Assembly (NCBI GenBank): GCA_029259945.1
Contig: JAJDEF010000019.1
Location: 1-64,000, forward strand
Origin: Planctomycetota bacterium
GTDB lineage: Bacteria; Planctomycetota; Planctomycetia; Pirellulales; Lacipirellulaceae
Direction: 5' to 3'
Length of the DNA stretch: 64,000 bases
The position numbers and the translations under genes were made by a program. The notes beneath the pieces are model-generated. The model saw nothing but the letters and a program-made list of their open reading frames with translations. It was not told the DNA's origin and did no database searches. Positions within the stretch are counted from its first letter, which is position 1. The number at the start of each line of letters is the position of its first letter. This document shows, piece after piece, positions 55,585-64,000 of this stretch.

Positions 55585-56035
55585 GATATCGAATGGCGGG
55601 GAGAAAAGTTGCGGCGGACGGGTCTAGTGCTTTGCCATTCCAACTCTAAGAGCTGTTAAAGCACTCGCACGACTTTACTAATTCGCCATTCATCCGAGAC
55701 GTTGCTTCCATGACCAACGCCGCCGCCTCACGATCGCCAAGATGCACTCAGTTTTATCTGCTGTCGATCGGCTGCAATATTAAAAACGTGCGAAATCTTT
55801 TTCTGAAGTTCGTCCGCACAATTTCATCTTCTGAATGACGTAACTTCTGGCGGTTGTAATCGAGCGGTTCGAGGATGTCAACGTCATGGCATTAGAAAGT
55901 TACACCGCACACAGAATGCTAGCACCACCCCCGAACGGTCGTGGCCACACCCTCTGAAAGAAGGCCTAGACAGAGCGGCCCTCTACCCCGCAGGGGTGAT
56001 TGACGTCGATTCGATTGGCTCGAAAACTGCCGGTC
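55585..56035. other. Gap between hydrolase-like gene and mdh
   Basis: A 451-base stretch without a convincing gene. It contains a short GC hairpin (ACCCC, GCA, GGGGT at 55985-55997) about 40 bases after the mdh stop, which could end mdh transcription, though no T tract follows. The remainder should hold the promoter for the hydrolase-like gene. Confidence 0.45.
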
Positions 56036-57684
<1,649 letters not shown>

Positions 57685-57892
57685 GATGACGATTTAGCCG
57701 GTCGAGTGGGAAGTCGTTATTTCTTCAGCGCAGAAAATTCAGTACTCATTCTTTATCGCCCATCGAAGACAACGTTCTGCAGTCGACGTCTGCATTTGAA
57801 TAAGAGCGGACTAGACAGTCGGAGACGGCTTTTCTACTATCCCGCCACTCTTCTCTACTACCTTTTCTTTTTTCGCCCATCGGAGGCCACGG

Positions 57893-59974
57893 ATGGCTTC
57901 AGAGGTGTCGGGCACTGCGGACTGGATCCGTCGTGTTCAAGATCTCGTTTTGCCGGTTGCTATTGTCGCCAGCGTGCTGGTGATATTGGTGCCGTTGCCT
58001 ACAGCGCTCATGGATGTGCTGTTGGCGGGCAACATCACGGTCGCAGTGATCGTGTTGTTGACGACCATCTACGTCCGATCGCCTCTCGATTTCAGTATTT
58101 TCCCCTCGCTGTTGCTGGCCACCACGCTCGCAAGGCTCGTGCTCAATGTGGCGACCACGCGACTCATTCTCACTGGCGCTGCGACCAAAGGCCACGAAGC
58201 TGCCGGCGGCGTGATTACCGCGTTTTCTGATTTTGTTGCCGGTGATGGCAACATTGTCGTCGGGCTCATTATCTTTATCATTATTGTGGTGATTCAGTTT
58301 GTTGTAATCACCAAAGGTGCTACCCGCATTAGCGAAGTCGCCGCAAGATTTGCGCTCGATGGAATGCCTGGTAAGCAGATGGCCATCGATGCCGACCTCA
58401 ATGCCGGAATTATCGACGAACACGAAGCCCAGCAGCGACGAGAAGAAATCACCGAACAAGCAGATTTCTACGGGGCGATGGATGGTGCGAGTAAGTTCGT
58501 CCGTGGTGATGCGATTGCCGGCATTGTGATTACCGTCATCAACATTGTTGGCGGGCTCATCATCGGGATGGCCCAGTATGACATGCCACTGGTGGAAGCT
58601 GGCAAGCTCTTCACTCAGCTAACCATCGGTGATGGCCTCGTTAGCCAGGTGCCTGCATTTTTAGTCTCGTTGGCAGCCGGCTTGCTCGTGACACGTAGCA
58701 CAAAAAGTAGCAATTTGCCCAGAGAATTTGTGACCCAGCTCTTTTCGCGACCACAAGCAATGGCTGTTGCTGGAGCCTTCTTAGCGGTGCTAGTCACTAC
58801 CGACTTGCCTCGCGTACCAATGGTTGCCCTATGTGCCGCCTGCCTCGGGATGTCTCGTGTGCTTTCACAAAAAGAATCGCAGCACCAAGAGAAAGAACGA
58901 CTTGCCGAATCAGAGCCCGAGCCCGAAGCAGAAGAACGCATCGAAGATTTTCTAACCATCGACCCGATGGAGGTTGAGGTGGGCGTCGGGCTTATCCGCT
59001 TGGCAGATCCCAAACGGGGTGGAGATCTTCTGGAGCGGGTCCAGCGCGTTCGCCAAACGGTTGCCAGCGACATCGGCATCATCATGCCCAAAGTCCGTAT
59101 TCGAGATAACATGCGACTCGAGCCTAACGAGTATCGCATCAAAATTGCCGACATGCCCATTGCCCACGACATTCTCGAGCCGGGCCAATTATTGGCCATC
59201 GACTCTGGCATGACGAAGGGCAAAGTCGATGGCATCGACACCAAGGATCCAGCCTTTGGGACCGATGCCCGGTGGATCAACCCAGCGCTGCAAGACCAAG
59301 CCGAGATGCTCGGCTATACGGTCGTCGAACCGGGGGCTGTACTCGCTACCCATCTCACCGAAATTTGCCGTCGTCACGCAGACGAAATTCTGACGCGCGA
59401 TTCCACCAAACATCTCATCGACGAATTAAAACAAACCCAGCCAGCGGTTGTCGACGAGCTTATTCCAGACGCGATGTCTCTTGCCGAGGTGCAAGGCATA
59501 CTGCAACTCTTGCTGCGAGAACAGGTGCCACTCCGACAGTTGGCGTTGATTCTCGAAACGCTAGGCGACTATGCCGGGCGCACCAAAGATCCAATTTTGC
59601 TGACCGAATATGTCCGTCACCGTCTCGCTCGACAGATTTGCACACGTTACCGCGACGACGAAGGGCAACTATTTGTCGTCGCGCTTGATCCCGCGATGGA
59701 AGACCGGATTCGAGCAGGCTTCGAGCATACCGACCGCGGACTTTTTGTTCGCATGTCGCCACAAGCTGTCGAGGCGACCTGCAACGCCATTTCCAAGGAA
59801 CTACCCAAGCTAACCACCGCACATCACACAGCGATCATCCTTGTCAGTCCGCAGATTCGTGCCGCACTAAAGCAGATTGCTGATAATCACCTACCGCAGT
59901 TGGTGGTGATGAGTTTCAACGAAGTGACGCGAGATACAAAAATTGTAACTGTTGGCATGGCCAGCGATGTTTAA
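57893..59974 (+). CDS. flhA: Flagellar export gate protein FlhA
   Basis: A 693-residue gate protein with eight membrane helices in the first 320 residues, including SPLDFSIFPSLLLATTLARLVLNVATTRLIL and DLNAGIIDEHEAQQRREEI, and a cytoplasmic domain with VRIRDNMRLEPNEYRIKIADMP. GGAGG at 57882-57886 precedes its ATG. It starts a plus-strand unit with flhF, flhG-like and fliA, separate from the main operon. Confidence 0.97.
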   Translation: MASEVSGTADWIRRVQDLVLPVAIVASVLVILVPLPTALMDVLLAGNITVAVIVLLTTIYVRSPLDFSIFPSLLLATTLARLVLNVATTRLILTGAATKGHEAAGGVITAFSDFVAGDGNIVVGLIIFIIIVVIQFVVITKGATRISEVAARFALDGMPGKQMAIDADLNAGIIDEHEAQQRREEITEQADFYGAMDGASKFVRGDAIAGIVITVINIVGGLIIGMAQYDMPLVEAGKLFTQLTIGDGLVSQVPAFLVSLAAGLLVTRSTKSSNLPREFVTQLFSRPQAMAVAGAFLAVLVTTDLPRVPMVALCAACLGMSRVLSQKESQHQEKERLAESEPEPEAEERIEDFLTIDPMEVEVGVGLIRLADPKRGGDLLERVQRVRQTVASDIGIIMPKVRIRDNMRLEPNEYRIKIADMPIAHDILEPGQLLAIDSGMTKGKVDGIDTKDPAFGTDARWINPALQDQAEMLGYTVVEPGAVLATHLTEICRRHADEILTRDSTKHLIDELKQTQPAVVDELIPDAMSLAEVQGILQLLLREQVPLRQLALILETLGDYAGRTKDPILLTEYVRHRLARQICTRYRDDEGQLFVVALDPAMEDRIRAGFEHTDRGLFVRMSPQAVEATCNAISKELPKLTTAHHTAIILVSPQIRAALKQIADNHLPQLVVMSFNEVTRDTKIVTVGMASDV

Positions 59975-59993
59975 CGGGTTCAAAAACACAAAA

Positions 59994-60009
59994 TCCCTAA
60001 TCCCTAGCT
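59994..60009. repeat. CCCTAA-type short repeat before flhF
   Basis: TCCCTAATCCCTAGC lies just before the flhF start. A longer version of the same degenerate CCCTAA/CCCTAG unit occurs at 63422-63453. Such telomere-like runs occur in intergenic DNA of some bacteria and are not telomeres here. Confidence 0.5.
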
Positions 60010-60012
60010 CTC

Positions 60013-61176
60013 ATGAAAATTAAAACTTTCCGTGCAAAAACCATGCAGCAAGCCCTCAACTCGGTTCGCCAAGAATTAGGCCCCGAGGCGACCGTTCTCC
60101 ATACTCGAGAACTTAATACCGGGTTAATCGCTCGATTCTTGCGAGGACGGCAATACGAGATTGCCGCTTCGACCGAAGTTGGCGTAACAACTCGAATGCC
60201 ACAAACAGTAACGCACGCAGCAAACCTAGAGAGTGACGTCGCTCACGACCGTTACGAGCAACCCAAGCTAGAACCAAACTACGGAGCCCGCTACCGAGAC
60301 GACTTTCATCGCCAGGACACTCGCTACGACGATTTGAATTCACTCGCCAAACAACTTCAGCAGCGTGCAGTCCACACCCCTCAACGGCAACTTCACGGGT
60401 CGATGTTTCAAGCCTATACCGACATGATCGAGCTGGATGTGGAAGAGAACGTTGCGCAAGAGCTTATCGAACGCTTGCAGAGTGAACTTGCGGTTGAACT
60501 TCACGATGCTTTTGCGGTGCGTGCCGAATTGGCTCGAATGATTTCAGAAGAACTAGATGTCAGTGGACCGATCGAAGCCTCCGTCGGCCAAGGAAGAGTC
60601 GTTGCCTTGGTGGGCCCCACCGGAGTTGGAAAAACAACCACCATTGCCAAGCTCGCGGCAAACTTTCGACTGCGAGATAATAAACGTGTGGGACTCATTT
60701 CGGTCGACACCTATCGCATTGGCGCGGTCGAACAACTACGCACCTATGCCGATATTATCGATTTGCCGATGGAAGTGGTCAGTTCACCTCGCGAAATGCG
60801 AGAAGCAATCGCCCGTTTCGCCGATCTCGATCTCGTGCTCATGGACACGGCCGGTCGTAGCCCTCGCGACGAAGTAAAGATTCAAGAGCTTCGCTCGATG
60901 CTTGCCGAAGCTGAACCCGACGAAGTCCACCTCGTGCTGAGTGCCGTCGGTGGCGTTCGTAGCCTGACCTCGACGGCTGAACGCTTTGCGGCAGTCGGCA
61001 CTACCTCGATGATAGTGACCAAGCTTGACGAAGCGAACGGCTTGGGGAATCTGCTGTCGGTTGCACGCCATTGCAATTTGCCATTCAGCTACCTCACCGA
61101 TGGCCAGAATGTTCCCGACGACATCCAGGTGGCAAAGTCGAATCACCTCGCACAGCAAATACTAGGCATTGCCTAG
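60013..61176 (+). CDS. flhF: Flagellar SRP-like GTPase FlhF
   Basis: A 387-residue GTPase that places the flagellum at the pole. It has an N-terminal basic domain, an N-domain helix bundle (about 130-190) and the G domain with GPTGVGKTTT (201-210), DTYRIGAVEQLR, DTAGRSPRDE and TKLDEANGLGNLL. All nucleotide-binding motifs are intact. It precedes the FlhG-like gene by 18 bases. Confidence 0.95.
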   Translation: MKIKTFRAKTMQQALNSVRQELGPEATVLHTRELNTGLIARFLRGRQYEIAASTEVGVTTRMPQTVTHAANLESDVAHDRYEQPKLEPNYGARYRDDFHRQDTRYDDLNSLAKQLQQRAVHTPQRQLHGSMFQAYTDMIELDVEENVAQELIERLQSELAVELHDAFAVRAELARMISEELDVSGPIEASVGQGRVVALVGPTGVGKTTTIAKLAANFRLRDNKRVGLISVDTYRIGAVEQLRTYADIIDLPMEVVSSPREMREAIARFADLDLVLMDTAGRSPRDEVKIQELRSMLAEAEPDEVHLVLSAVGGVRSLTSTAERFAAVGTTSMIVTKLDEANGLGNLLSVARHCNLPFSYLTDGQNVPDDIQVAKSNHLAQQILGIA

Positions 61177-61194
61177 TAAAATTGGACGGAATTC

Positions 61195-62094
61195 ATGCCA
61201 GACCAAGCAGACAAACTGCGACAACTCGTCCGTAAAACGATCAAGAGCCACCCCTCGCTCGAGCCGGGTGTTCCGCTCGTGGTGTTAAACGGTGGCAACC
61301 AAGGCGTAGGAACCACAACCGTAGCCATTCATTTGGTCCAGGAGTTGGCCCAATTAGGAAAGCGGGCCATCTTGGTCGATGCCAACCTTCAGCAACCAAA
61401 CATTGCAACCCAGATGGGCGTAGACGCTCGAGGGAGCTTGACCGAAGTTTTAGACGGCAGTCGTTCGGCGGTCGAAGTGCTCGAAACAATCAACCAGTCG
61501 ATTCGCCTACTCGCCGGTCGCTGGACACCGGCTGCTCCTCCAAGAATCAGTCAAGAAGCAGTAAGTCGACTCGTCACCGAGTTGCGCACACTTCATAACC
61601 AAGCAGACATTGTCATTCTCGATGCGGGTAGCGGCATGAGCCCTTGGACTGCCGAGCTTTGGCGGGCGGCTCAGCAGGTCTTGCTTGTCTCGACCCCCGA
61701 TTCAACCGCAGCGATGGACAGCTACGCGGCAGTAAAACTTTCGCCTTACGCAGAACTTGGTAGCAAACTGCGTTTTCTAGTCAATCAATGCGACGATCTC
61801 GACTTAGCCCAACAAATGGGGAATCGCTTTGCCTCGACCTGCCGTCAGTTTTTAGATCTCCGAGTCCATGAAGTCGTTGCTGTTGCTAGCAACACAGCAA
61901 CAAACGCATCGGGCCAACTTCGCACAGACAGCCGTCAACAATCGAAGGCCTTCAAACAATCAGTCCGATTGCTAGCAGCCGAAGTGCTCAACAGTTGTTT
62001 GGTGCTATCGAAACCAAGTTCAACGAGGCAAAAAAATAGTTCTCAGAAAATGATCAAATCCACAAACAAAACTCAATCGGATTTACTGAGATGA
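61195..62094 (+). CDS. FlhG/FleN-like MinD-family protein with degenerate P-loop
   Basis: A 299-residue MinD-family protein after flhF, so the FlhG (FleN) position. It keeps VDANLQQPNIATQMGV, VILDAGSGMSPWT and VNQCDDLDLAQQM. The Walker A is GGNQGVGTTT at 33-42, whereas MinD and FlhG have GKGGVGKT: both lysines are replaced by N35 and T40. Loss of the catalytic lysine is also seen in TadZ/CpaE-type proteins. It may bind nucleotide weakly or act without hydrolysis. The tail after about 265 is basic and low in complexity. Confidence 0.82.
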   Translation: MPDQADKLRQLVRKTIKSHPSLEPGVPLVVLNGGNQGVGTTTVAIHLVQELAQLGKRAILVDANLQQPNIATQMGVDARGSLTEVLDGSRSAVEVLETINQSIRLLAGRWTPAAPPRISQEAVSRLVTELRTLHNQADIVILDAGSGMSPWTAELWRAAQQVLLVSTPDSTAAMDSYAAVKLSPYAELGSKLRFLVNQCDDLDLAQQMGNRFASTCRQFLDLRVHEVVAVASNTATNASGQLRTDSRQQSKAFKQSVRLLAAEVLNSCLVLSKPSSTRQKNSSQKMIKSTNKTQSDLLR

Positions 62095-62181
62095 CGATAA
62101 GAAATGAAAGAAGAGTGTTTCGCAAACGCATGTCAAAATGGCGCGTTTGCGGCAAGTTTAACGCCGGGCGGAGAAATTCCT

Positions 62182-62439
62182 GTGGCTCGAACGTATGCCG
62201 CGATCTTAGCACTGATGGGGATGCTGGTCATCCTTTTCCGCGCGATGAAAGACGGCGCAGGCTTCGAGGGCACCATTCTCAGTGCGTTGGCTTGGATGGC
62301 CTTGTTGGCTGCGATCGGATCGATTGTCGGATGGATTGCCCAGCAAACGGTAGATGAATCGGTAAGAGTACGAATCGAAGCAGAGTTGGCTGCCTCTTTT
62401 GGCAAATCGCCCGAAGAGCTCACCAACTCAAACACCTAA
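62182..62439 (+). CDS. Small two-helix membrane protein
   Basis: I place the start at GTG 62182, which follows GGAG by eight bases, giving 85 residues. An ATG at 62104 is in frame and would add 26 residues of no hydrophobic pattern. Two membrane helices are visible (YAAILALMGMLVILF and ALAWMALLAAIGSIVGWI), then a short cytoplasmic tail. It lies between the flhG-like gene and fliA. Function unknown; probably co-transcribed with the flagellar genes. Confidence 0.55.
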   Translation: MARTYAAILALMGMLVILFRAMKDGAGFEGTILSALAWMALLAAIGSIVGWIAQQTVDESVRVRIEAELAASFGKSPEELTNSNT

Positions 62440-62560
62440 CGTCACGTTCGGCAATGCCGCGCGTATACAACGGAATAAAACGAGAACGGAATCTCGATCA
62501 ATAGACTTTCGCTGTAACTGTCGATTCTGGCAGAAGTGAAAGAGCATCACGGAGGATTGC

Positions 62561-63349
62561 ATGGCTACGATGACTGTTGCCGCTCAAGAGGAAATTGCTG
62601 AGGTTTGGGTAGAATTCAAAAAAGACCAAAGCCGACGCGACTTGCGTAACCGCTTGGTCGAACGATATCTACCTTTGGTCAAGTACAACGGCGAACGCAT
62701 CTGGGCCCGGCTTCCCGATGGCGTCGAACTCGACGATCTGATCTCTGCCGGCGTCTTTGGTTTGATGGATGCCATCAAAGCCTTCGACATGTCGCGAGGT
62801 GTAAAGTTCGAAACCTATTGCGTGCCGCGAATCCGTGGCGCCATGCTCGACGAACTACGAAGCATGGATTGGGTGCCTCGTCTGGTGCGTTCCAAAGCCA
62901 GCAAACTCAACGAAGGCATTCGCCAACTCGAAAACAAGCTAGGACGCCATCCTACCGCAATCGAGCTGGCTGAAAAAATGGAATTAACCGTACCTGAGCT
63001 TGAGAAAATGATCTCCGACGCCAATGCCGTCGGCTTGATTAGTCTCAATAAGAAATGGTACGAGACTGACAGCTACAAAGACGTTCGAGAAATCGACATT
63101 CTCGAAGACTCAAAAGGCGAAGATCCGACCAAGCGAATTCAAAAGTCGGACCTCATGCGACTGGTCACCAAAGGCCTGAATCGCAACGAACGCTTAATCA
63201 TCATTTTGTACTACTACGAAGAAATGACGATGAAAGAAATCGGCTCGACCCTCGATCTGAGCGAAAGCCGTGTTAGCCAAATGCACAGCGCGATTGTCCA
63301 CCGCCTCAAAGGCCAGTTGGGACGCCGTCGACCAGAGTTTGGTACCTAA
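62561..63349 (+). CDS. fliA: Flagellar/motility sigma factor of the FliA/WhiG type
   Basis: A 262-residue sigma-28 family factor. Region 2 has VKYNGERIWARLP, GVFGLMDAIKAFDMSRGVKFETYCVPRIRGAMLDELRSMDWVPR; region 3 has KLNEGIRQLENKLGRHPT; region 4 has RLIIILYYYEEMTMKEIGSTLDLSESRVSQMHS. GGAGG sits at 62551-62555. It lies downstream of flhA-flhF-flhG, the common place. It should direct the late class of flagellar genes (flagellin), none of which is in the window. Confidence 0.95.
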   Translation: MATMTVAAQEEIAEVWVEFKKDQSRRDLRNRLVERYLPLVKYNGERIWARLPDGVELDDLISAGVFGLMDAIKAFDMSRGVKFETYCVPRIRGAMLDELRSMDWVPRLVRSKASKLNEGIRQLENKLGRHPTAIELAEKMELTVPELEKMISDANAVGLISLNKKWYETDSYKDVREIDILEDSKGEDPTKRIQKSDLMRLVTKGLNRNERLIIILYYYEEMTMKEIGSTLDLSESRVSQMHSAIVHRLKGQLGRRRPEFGT

Positions 63350-63380
63350 CCTTTCCATCGGGGCCGGAACCGCCAGAAGA

Positions 63381-63413
63381 AATAGCCGTGGCTCGTTGAG
63401 TCACGGCTATTTT
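63381..63413 (+). terminator. Strong intrinsic terminator after fliA
   Basis: A 14-bp stem (63381-63394 with 63398-63411, one G-U pair) with a 3-base loop is followed by TTTC. It lies 31 bases after the fliA stop and should end the flhA-fliA transcript. Being nearly symmetric, it could work on both strands. Confidence 0.8.
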
Positions 63414-63421
63414 CATATCAG

Positions 63422-63453
63422 TCCCTAATCCCTAGTTCCTAACCCCTAGCCCC
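63422..63453. repeat. Degenerate CCCTAA/CCCCTAG repeat
   Basis: About four imperfect copies of a 7-8 base unit (TCCCTAATCCCTAGTTCC then AACCCCTAGCCCC) after the fliA terminator. It matches the shorter copy just before flhF. Confidence 0.55.
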
Positions 63454-63469
63454 TCTCTTCTCATTCCGC

Positions 63470-63503
63470 TTGACTTTGACTTACAGGCGTGGTGCAATAC
63501 TAT
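63470..63503 (+). promoter_or_regulatory. Likely sigma-70 promoter of the pilin gene
   Basis: TTGACT at 63476-63481 and TACTAT at 63498-63503 are separated by 16 bases, close to the -35 TTGACA and -10 TATAAT consensus. A second TTGACT at 63470 is 22 bases from the -10 and less well placed. A start near 63510 would give a leader of about 170 bases before the pilin ATG. Confidence 0.5.
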
Positions 63504-63623
63504 TACCAACGGTGGCGGGTGGTTTCAGGGGCCGTCCGCCTATCAGAAACAGAGGGGAACTGTAGACCTGTCTGCTGAGCAAAAAAGGGGAGGTTTGCTT
63601 TCCTTGGGTGCTTATGCGTTTCT

Positions 63624-63638
63624 TCCGAGGCCCCGCGG
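63624..63638. other. 15-base sequence shared with the 6.3-kb structured region
   Basis: TCCGAGGCCCCGCGG occurs here and at 6431-6445, and both are followed within a few bases by CCAG. In the pilin leader it can pair partly with GGGGCC upstream. It may be part of a shared RNA element, or chance in GC-rich sequence. Confidence 0.35.
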
Positions 63639-63678
63639 CACCAGACTGGTCTATTCGTCCCTCAAGAGAGCGCCTTCT

Positions 63679-64000
63679 ATGTCTGTACGTATTCAAAATC
63701 GTGCCCCGCACCACGCGCCGCGCGCCCTAACCCTCATCGAAATGCTTATCGGCATGGCCATCACTTTGGTGATGATGGCTGCCGTGGTCAATCTGTTTGC
63801 CAACATCGGCGCCGGCGTCCGCTTCCGACGCGCTGGCATGGAGATGAATGGCCAAATACGCATCACCCGAGCCCGCCTTTTCAAAGACCTCGCCGGTGCC
63901 ACCAGCGCCGCCCGCCCCAAGCTCCCCTCCGACGACCACAGCGACGGCTACCTCGAAATCATCGAAGGGCAGTGGTCTGATGCGAGCCCGACTGGCATCA
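63679..64000 (+). CDS. Type IV pilin-like / pseudopilin protein, N-terminal part
   Basis: The gene runs off the window end; 107 codons are seen. A basic leader ends with A16, then LTLIEMLIG with the conserved glutamate at +5, and a membrane helix to about residue 45. It matches the prepilin-type N-terminal cleavage/methylation pattern, with alanine rather than the usual glycine at -1. The following segment is hydrophilic and resembles a PulJ/GspJ-type minor pseudopilin. It is open at the window end. Confidence 0.82.
   Translation, partial: MSVRIQNRAPHHAPRALTLIEMLIGMAITLVMMAAVVNLFANIGAGVRFRRAGMEMNGQIRITRARLFKDLAGATSAARPKLPSDDHSDGYLEIIEGQWSDASPTGI

Larger units (their letters stand above)
63350..63678. 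other. Gap between fliA and the pilin gene
   Basis: No gene in this stretch of about 330 bases. It has the fliA terminator, a CCCTAA-like repeat, a probable promoter and a leader of about 170 bases with a short sequence shared with the 6.3-kb structured region. Each is listed separately. Confidence 0.6.

Noticed and set aside
55900..55940. GG-N10-GC spaced pattern resembling a sigma-54 promoter
   Set aside because: A run of G bases makes the spacing trivial and the TTGC element is absent.

Overview
The window looks like chromosomal DNA of a planctomycete, most likely of the Pirellulales type. The evidence is a large single-direction flagellar operon with planctomycete-style secreted hypothetical proteins, a thioredoxin/cytochrome c/copper-oxygenase fusion, very TPR-rich secreted proteins, sulfotransferase and ExbB/ExbD genes, frequent GTG starts, moderate G+C, and a KDO (LPS) synthesis gene. 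No rRNA, confident tRNA, transposase, phage gene or CRISPR array was seen.

Layout. 0.1-6.1 kb: a multidomain redox protein and two large secreted proteins of unknown function. 6.1-7.1 kb: a 1-kb gap with a candidate structured RNA and a possible 30-residue ORF. 7.1-17.8 kb: housekeeping genes: kdsA, a degenerate transglutaminase-like TPR protein, two PlsC-type acyltransferases, rpmE-prfA-prmC, a DUF4261 protein, a YhaM-like OB/HD nuclease and xerD. 17.8-24.3 kb (minus strand): an energiser module of two secreted TPR proteins, ExbB and two ExbD proteins. 24.5-28.9 kb: two tandem paralogous membrane proteins, a sulfotransferase and a low-G+C SseB-like gene.

29.1-54.5 kb (minus strand): the flagellar locus. 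In transcription order it runs: TPR protein, small coiled-coil protein (FlgN-like position), soluble sensor kinase, sigma-54 activator, flgB, flgC, fliE, fliF, fliG, fliH, fliI, fliJ, motE-like, fliK, flgD, flgE, flbD, motA, motB, fliL, fliN, fliO, fliP, fliQ, fliR, flhB. A good -24/-12 promoter lies just before flgB, and the activator carries an intact GAFTGA motif, so the operon is probably sigma-54 dependent. 54.8-57.7 kb: a hydrolase-fold protein without its catalytic serine, malate dehydrogenase and a membrane-anchored thioredoxin. 57.9-63.3 kb (plus strand): flhA, flhF, an flhG-like gene, a small membrane protein and fliA (sigma-28). The window ends inside a pseudopilin gene with its own likely promoter.

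The most interesting feature is a set of departures from the textbook flagellum. No fliM lies in the operon, while FliN carries three FliM-like EIDALL-type motifs in a long linker. FliG has a long low-complexity linker where the MFxF hinge should be and His-Gln in place of its torque-helix acidic pair. The FlhG-like ATPase has lost both P-loop lysines. FlhB has NPTE instead of NPTH. FlgE and FlgD share an extra repeated beta-type domain. Together these suggest a remodelled switch and hook. Flagellin, FliM, FliD, FliS, FlgG/H/I, the stator's other partners and chemotaxis genes are not in the window and must be elsewhere or absent.
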